Shown here piece after piece: positions 58,001 to 64,000 of a stretch of 64,000 bases of DNA. Location: assembly GCA_022494885.1 (NCBI GenBank), contig JAGVSM010003420.1:62001-126000 (forward strand). The letters are read 5' to 3'. The position numbers were made by a program, and so were the translations under genes. The notes under the pieces were generated by a model that was given only the letters and a program-made list of their open reading frames with translations, was not told the origin of the DNA and did not search any database. The DNA is from Micrasema longulum. Lineage: Eukaryota > Arthropoda > Insecta > Trichoptera > Brachycentridae. The first letter of the stretch is position 1; each line of letters starts with the position of its first letter.

Positions 58001-61000
58001 GCGTTCTCTAGAGAGCAAATGGGTTTTAAGTTCCTTATTAAATATCGCATTATTTCCTCATTATTTCTTATAGTGAACAGCGACCACGGAGACGTTATTC
58101 AGTCTGCCTCGTGGCGTCGCGATGGCAAGTTACTGGCCACCTCTTGCAAGGACAAGAAGGTGAGGATCGTGGACCCCCGAGCCTCGCAGCCCATCTCCAG
58201 CAGCGCTGCCAGTCACCAGAGTATCAAGGATAGCCGCTTGGTGTGGTTGGGAGACCAGGAAAGAATTCTCACCACAGGTACAAATAAAAACTCATTATTT
58301 ATTTCAATGTTTTGGTGTGCTGCCAGAGAAAAATTCAAATCATCAATATAAGTTTTTTTAAATTGATTTAATTAAGCATTAAAAATATATGTTGGCAGAA
58401 TTTTGAATAAGAAATTGATTTTAGGAACAAAAACAGGGATTGTTTTTAGATTACGAATTAATTTTGGTGTTTAATCATCCAATTACCTTCTATTTTTTAA
58501 AATTAATTAATAATAAATAATAATACTGTAATACTTATTTGAACAGAATGCTGTTTTTACTCGGGTTCAAAAAAAATCTTTAAATTTACTTTGAATTTAT
58601 CAAGTTTTAATAGTTTTTAGTTCATTGGGGAGATTCAAAATTTAAAAATATAGATTACACAAATATCACTCTGTCAGATTTAAAATTTACACTAAAAATG
58701 CATTATGTAACTTAGTAGACATTATAATAATAAATATGTACATCTCCCTTCCCCCCCTTATCCTCTCTTCAAGCATTCTTGTCCTAATCCCGCCCAATTT
58801 ACAGTAACTTAATGTTCTTAAAATAAATATAAAAAAATCTTTGATTATTGAGTACATGAAGATAACATTTTTATATGTATAAATTGTATGTATTTATTTG
58901 ATATGTATATATTTTCTTTACTAACTTTGTATATTATGTGGAAATCTGTTATTAGTTCTGAGTTTATACACTATATCTGTTTGTTTACTAAAAATATGTA
59001 TGTAGAACTGTTGATTTCCCAAATGAAAATAAAATAAAATAATTATAATTTTTTTATTCCTTTGAAAACAAAACTATTTTGACCTGGACTTAAGATATTA
59101 TTTTGGTATCTGAGTGACTTATTCATCTTAAATCCATTTATTGTTTCTAAAATTGCTATTCAGCGTCATTTTTGTGGTAATCAACAAGGGTGCGGTTTGA
59201 TAAAAAATATCCAGCGATATCATTTAGCGTACGACATCTATCTTGTCAGCTTACGCACAACGTATAAGCTAATCGTCATCGTTTTAATTTGTTTGAACAA
59301 TATGAAATGTTATGAAACGGTGGTTTGAGTGAGATAGACTATGCTTCATGAGAAGATTTTCGAATGTAGAGGAGGTGAGGTCTGTATGCGAAGATGGAGT
59401 GATATGGCATTCTATTCTCTACACCTTTTGTTTTTTAATACCTAATATGGTACAAGTTGATGAAATGTAAATTAAAAAGAAATTGCTAGTATTTTTGCCA
59501 GGGGTTATCAGTGTTACAAATGTATCCCTATTCAGGTTTTGATGCCGCTCGCCTGCGTCAGGTGATAATTCGCGATGTGAGGAATCTGTCTACTCCGGAG
59601 AAGACCTTGGAGCTGGACTGTTCCACCGGGGTGCTCATGGCACTGTACGACCCTGACACCTGCATGCTGTTCCTGGCCGGGAAGGGAGACACCACCATAG
59701 CCTACATGGAGGTCGCTGATAGAGAGCCCTATCTCATAGAGGGCATCCGGCACTCTGGTAATTCATTCTACTAACAAGATTTTGAATCTCAATTTCTGAA
59801 AACTATCCCCCCTACACCCCAACCCTAATAAAACATTTGTCTTTAGCAGAGTGGTTTATAGACTGATTAACCAATTTTAAAAGCACCTTTAAATACTTTT
59901 TTAACCCTTTATAGGACACATATTTAGTGTTGTTTTACATCTTTACACCTTCAGTGGTTTTATTATTATTATTATTATTTGAAAATGTTTATGTTGAGTT
60001 ACGTCAGTAGGCTCTACTCAGGGGCGGTTTTGTGGCGTTACGAAATTGAAAATTGCTAATTAAGAAAGGCATAAATTAACAAGCGCTGAGTGAATCCGAA
60101 GTGTCCCCAACGGAAGACATATTACTGAGTGATACCGAAGCATCCTGAATAAATAACGCGTCGGATATTTACAAATATGCATCCGGGCGGATGAGGAAAA
60201 AAGTTCTGTTTAAGAAATATAACCAGAACTTTGGACAAGTGTTTTCAAATTGATGGCTACTCTCATGTAAAAATACTGAAATCAATCAAGCGAAGATACC
60301 TAGTAGTTGGTGATGTTCAAGGACTGGCATCTGAAGAGTGAGACTGATCACCTCACCTTGGAGTACCGATGCGATGCACTATACACCCGCTGGGTGTGGA
60401 TAAAGAAATCTCAATGGCGTATTCCATTATTATTTTTTTCTTACAGGAGAGCAAACGAAGGGAGCGTGCCTGGTCCCCAAGAGAGCGCTTAGAGTCATGG
60501 AAGGGGAAGTCAACAGAATCCTTCAGTTGACGTCTTCTATGGTCGTGCCCATTATGTATCAAGTTCCCAGAAAGGTAAAAAAATCTGTAATCGTTTGTAA
60601 TTAGAACTTTTATTTTATTGGTTGGTTGGAAGAAATTGCCATTTGGCAATAAGCTAATTGTATTAACCAAGCCATGTACAATTAACATTATGTACACAAA
60701 GTTAAATAAATAAAAAAAATAAAAATACAAGTACAATATAACCATCTGTTAAAAAATATTCCAAAAATGTTAGATGGAGACTAACCTAACCAGAGGCCAC
60801 TTCAAATGCTCTAATGTTATGTAGATTCCCTGGTAATAAATATGTATGTGTAATTTTTTTTTATTAGAAAATAATATAAGTATGTAATATTACACCTAAG
60901 TACAAATTTTATGTAAACTTAATCCATATATTTACATTAACGTTTCCCATTACGTAAAAGAAAAAAACAATTCTTGTGACATCTTACAATAATGTGTTTA

Positions 61001-61507
61001 TTTTATTTTTAATTTGTAAATATTTTCAGTATAACATATAAATAACAAAAAAAATGTGTTTTCTGCTACACAAAAAAGAATTATAGATACATATAACTTT
61101 TTACTTCTTTCTTAAATATGTTGTATTTCTGACTGCACTTTTTATTTCCTTTGTCCATTTCATTAAATAATTATGTATGCAATAAACCCAAGGCCTGGTG
61201 TTTGATTAATGTGGTTAAAAAACATAAGTTTACACCTAGTAACAATTACTGAATTTAAAAGAAAAATTGTACTGTTACTACTGATTTTTAACTGGGACTT
61301 TAATGTAATGTAAAAAGTATTTTCCTTTTATCAAAATGTGTTTAATTAACACTTTAGACTTATCGGGACTACCACGCTGATCTGTATCCCGATACACCCG
61401 GTTTTGTGACTCATACAAACTCCTCTATGTGGTTCAAAGGTATAGACCACCCTGTTCCCAAAATGTCACTGGACCCAGCCAAACGAGGATCCGAAAGCTC
61501 CGAAAAA
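55069..61507 (+). CDS. pod1: Coronin-7 / Pod-1, N-terminal part (runs off the window)
   Basis: Six coding exons: 55069-55377, 56402-56588, 58074-58277, 59536-59757, 60447-60574 and 61358-61507. All junctions keep frame (phases 0, 1, 1, 1, 0, with a GTAGGT donor after the last). They give 400 residues of the N-terminal half; the family has two coronin propellers in about 1,000 residues. It starts MAWRFKASKYKNAAPIVPKP, the coronin N-terminus. WD-type repeats follow: HAHSDTITDMEFSPF..LLATGSQD..VKLWNV, the VETVGFNPS repeat, and GDVIQSASWRRDGKLLATSCKDKKVRIVDPR. The coronin-specific block is EQTKGACLVPKRAL..MYQVPRKTYRDYHADLYPDTPG. Coronin-7 proteins act at the Golgi and link membranes and the cytoskeleton. 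An acceptor (TTTTTTTTCAG) ends at 54956, so 54957-55068 is 5' UTR. The first donor, GTTTGT, is weak but is the only one that fits. Later exons lie beyond 64000. Confidence 0.95.
57110..57500. mobile_element. Family D element in coronin-7 intron 2
   Basis: This is a long copy: ACAACAGAGATGAAGAAC, GACCTGTCAGTGGCTGGTTT, AAGTGGCCACTTTACACACTG, GAAGTTAAAGAGCTGAAACC, CTAGGCAATGCCTGAAA and ATGGACCAGGTAGATTTATC. Confidence 0.75.
57640..57830. repeat. Partial MITE of the 9315-9631 family
   Basis: ACACTTAATTATGTTGAATT, CAAACCGTATTAGTTTT and TGACATTTAATCACCAGTGTG are the inverse of segments in the intact copy. Confidence 0.55.
57835..57925 (-). mobile_element. tRNA-derived SINE head, degraded
   Basis: On the minus strand B-box GGTTCGATTCCC is present, with a weaker A-box upstream. 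It resembles the 24814 family only in the B-box region. Confidence 0.4.
59345..59440 (+). mobile_element. RTE-like LINE 3' fragment in coronin-7 intron 3
   Basis: CATGAGAAGATTTTCGAATG and TATGCGAAGATGGAGTGATA match 24640-24720 of the larger LINE. Confidence 0.6.
60165..60415 (+). mobile_element. SINE-like repeat family Z, long copy
   Basis: GCATCCGGGCGGATGAGGAA, CCAGAACTTTGGACAAGTG, GATGGCTACTCTCATG and GGACTGGCATCTGAAGAGTG are present. It ends about 30 bases before coronin-7 exon 5. Confidence 0.65.
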
Positions 61508-61643
61508 GTAGGTTACTAAATTACTAATGTAAACTAATATGTAAATCAATTTCACAGTCACTCGTTTGTACCTGCACGATTTTTTACATGCGTTAGTGAT
61601 TTACATTGTTTATTTATTTTTTAAAGATAATATAACATCATTT

Positions 61644-62452
61644 CGTGGGGTAAATACTACAACTATAGTCCTTAAAATTTTGCTTGAACAAATGACAGCT
61701 GCCAAACTAATGTCAATAGTGATAGGAAATTACTGATCACTGATCATGTACCGATCAAATTGATCAATTTTATCAGTTTTTTCATGCAAACATGAAACTC
61801 TGTTTCCGAAAATTGATATAAAAACGCAAAAACAAGCCTATTATAGTGTGTTTAAGACAATTATTCACCAAAAAATATGACATTTATACTTTTTTTATGA
61901 ACAACGTCAAATGAATTATTTTTTTATTCAATTTACATTGATCAATTTGTCCCATCTCTAACGATTTTGCAAAATGATGTAACCTTGTAAGAACGTTGTT
62001 AATAATTAGGTTTTTTTTTAGTTTTAAAGGTGATTTTATATATTTACGTTGATTTATATATTTATATGTCAAGCATTGTATTAAAAAAATTAATTAACAT
62101 GCCAGATATGAATAATTTGTGTGTCAATATAAATCACTCCTTAGACTTTACTACAAAGTTATTGTCGTCAGTTTTGCTGACAACTGTCATTCTAATCAAG
62201 CTATATTTTAAGGACTAAAGGTAACTTCAAAATTAGCATTTGTGAGTTACCCACTAAAAACACCTTTTTTATCTTCCCCCGTGAATGCTACAGATAATCA
62301 AGTCGTGATTCATCGAGATCATAGTATTATGATGATTTGAATGCATGACTGTCTATTTGTAGTATTGATTGAGGAGGATAAAAAATGGGGTTTTACTAGG
62401 TAGGTCACAAATGCTAATTTTTAAATTACCTGGTTGTAGTGATTACCCCGCG
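61644..62452. mobile_element. Element A copy, interrupted by MITE B
   Basis: The ends CGTGGGGTAAATACTACAAC and GTAGTGATTACCCCGCG are inverted and flanked by a 4-bp ATTT duplication (61640-61643 and 62453-62456). The element matches 33249-33497 once the insertion at 61677-62216 is removed. Confidence 0.85.
61677..62216. mobile_element. MITE family B, copy 2, nested in element A
   Basis: The ends AGTCCTTAAAATTTTGC and GCTATATTTTAAGGACT, plus internal similarity, match 1474-1976. It sits between the ACAAC and GGTAACTTC segments that are contiguous in the intact element A. Confidence 0.85.
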
Positions 62453-62999
62453 ATTTATTGTAACTGAAGTTTTATTTTTTTAAATATTAAATATCGTCGC
62501 CGTTCAGGCAACATCACTAACCCAAAAAAACATCATTTTGAGGAAATGCAATTCGAAAGTTTGGAGACCAAGGAAAAATCAGGTTTTTGTATTTTGGAAG
62601 TTTTAGTTTTTTAATGTGGCAAGGTGGCTAAAATTTGGTTTGGTGACTTTTGCTTGTTTATAATCTGGACAATGCAACCTAAAAGAGTTAGTGATAGGAA
62701 GAAAATGCGATGAATAATTATACAATTTTGTGGCTAAATGTTTTATCGATTTAATGAAATATGTTTTAACATGTTTGTCGTTTTACATTTTATTATACAA
62801 ATGCATAAACACAAACAAAATGTTGTTTTTAGGGAGAGAACTGTCATACTTAAAAAATAATCTGCCTTAATTGCCAACAAATTCTATCTGCCTTTAGTTA
62901 TTTATGCTTGATGAGATTTTATTGAAAGTCACACCACTGTTTTTCACTGACAACAAAAAATTTCGAACAATATTTTGAGTTTTTCCAAATTTTTGTAGA

Positions 63000-63390
63000 C
63001 AAGGACTGGATTCAACGCCCTGGGGTGCTGTTTATATTAACATATTACAACAGAGATGAAGAATATTTAATGAATTTATATAGATATCTCTGTTGTAATA
63101 TGTTAATATAAACAGCTCCCCAGGGAGTTGAATCCAGTTCTTGTCTAAAAAAATTTGGACAAGCTGAAAATATTGTTGATAAATCCACCTGGTCCATGAA
63201 GAAGTATAGAAATTGAAAAAAGAACAATTTCAGGCATTGCCTAGTATGTAGGTGAAATAATTCAATTAGATGAATCTCACCCGCATAAATAAAGGTTTCA
63301 GCTCTTTAACTTCACAAACATCAGCAGATGAAAGAATTGAATGAATATAGATGTTCAATAATGGGCAGAATGGTGAATGAATACACTTGG
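63000..63390. mobile_element. Family D element with a hairpin end
   Basis: GGATTCAACGCCCTGGGGTG through AACATATTACAACAGAGAT pairs with ATCTCTGTTGTAATATGTTA through CCCCAGGGAGTTGAATCC (63009-63136). The rest matches 57110-57500 in inverse orientation. Confidence 0.75.
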
Positions 63391-63535
63391 AATGGCTTGG
63401 ATTCAACTCAAAATTGTTTTTTTTAGGGTTAGTGGCTTTTGCCTGAACAGCGACGATATAATGTATTATTTAAAGACAATATAAATAATAAATAAGCTTG
63501 AAAAGTGAGTTGTCATAATAGTATAAAGCATATTA

Positions 63536-63993
63536 CGAGGTATATCCAGAAAGTAAATTCTGTTTGACAGGTTAAATAAATCAAGTACTTATTCAGAAAG
63601 AAAATACTTAGGAAAAATTTTAAGATTTCAAATTATTTTTCTACATAACTAACCATTTTGTAGTCTCTCATTGTCGTGCACATTATCACTACCTTCATTG
63701 AACTGTCTCAACCATTGAATCACTTATCACATGTTCTTCGTATACCTCACAGATCTGTTGATGATTGTGGACTGGTCTAATGATCTTTGCATTAAGGAAA
63801 CTAATTGCAGACCCCATGTCACAAGCGGCGGCATTTCAAACAAGCACCGCGAAGTGCACACAGTCAGCTAACTCATAATGGCGTGAACTACTCAATAGAT
63901 CAGGATAAGTACCTGTAAGCATGCGCAAAACTGTGATCGCAGCGCTGTGATGGCAATAAATACAAAAGTAACTTTATTTCTAGATATACCTCG
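63536..63993 (-). mobile_element. Internally deleted mariner element, 458 bp
   Basis: Terminal inverted repeats CGAGGTATATCCAGAAAGTA and the matching ...TCTAGATATACCTCG are flanked by TA. On the minus strand a broken frame reads SFLNAKIIRPVHNHQQICEV and YEEHVISDSMV, as in the N-terminal region of mariner transposases. The catalytic part is absent. Confidence 0.85.
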
Positions 63994-64000
63994 TATATAA

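Larger units (their letters stand above)
61508..64000 (+). other. Coronin-7 intron 6 (to the window edge)
   Basis: No further coronin-7 exon is found before 64000. The intron holds element A with nested MITE B, a family D element and a mariner remnant, each listed separately. Confidence 0.6.

Noticed and set aside
1..64000. CRISPR arrays, bacterial operons or viral genomes
   Set aside because: No regularly spaced identical repeats with unique spacers, no dense ORF blocks and no viral structural genes. Repeats here are eukaryotic transposons.

Overview
This is an A+T-rich animal nuclear window, very probably from an insect and most likely a moth or butterfly. The call rests on spliced genes with GT-AG introns, three conserved metazoan proteins that read like insect orthologues, tRNA-headed SINEs, RTE-type LINE fragments, and many short inverted-repeat transposons inserted into one another. 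The species cannot be fixed from the sequence alone. There are no bacterial features and no CRISPR array.

Five genes can be supported. (1) 4925-9948 (+): a four-exon gene for an uncharacterised secreted protein of about 221 residues, with a short degenerate 9-residue repeat and a Pro/Thr/Ser-rich segment. (2) 22046-26383 (+): a three-exon gene for an uncharacterised secreted, highly charged protein of about 409 residues. (3) 28528-29796 (+): the complete, intronless coding sequence of the AP-1 clathrin adaptor mu subunit (422 residues). (4) 44833-53183 (-): Rab30, four coding exons, 204 residues, complete. (5) 55069-61507 and beyond (+): the first six coding exons of coronin-7/Pod-1 (400 residues, the first beta-propeller), running off the right edge. 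Exon boundaries were worked out by hand from reading frame, splice sites and phase; each junction restores the frame.

Layout: 1-4.9 kb repeats; 4.9-9.9 kb secreted gene 1; 10-22 kb LINE remnants and hairpin elements; 22-26.4 kb secreted gene 2; 26.9-27.5 kb a large palindrome; 28.5-29.8 kb AP-1 mu; 30-44.8 kb repeats, a GC-rich block near 38.2-38.9 kb and a folded-back mariner; 44.8-53.2 kb Rab30; 53.2-55 kb a head-to-head promoter interval; 55 kb to the end coronin-7.

The three recognisable genes all belong to Golgi/trans-Golgi traffic by family knowledge: AP-1 sorts cargo at the trans-Golgi network, Rab30 is a Golgi GTPase, and coronin-7 is the Golgi-associated coronin. Whether that clustering means anything needs comparison with other genomes. 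The two secreted genes are the least explained coding content. The non-coding part is a clear record of nested transposition, with several non-autonomous families whose ends can be set to the base from their target duplications.
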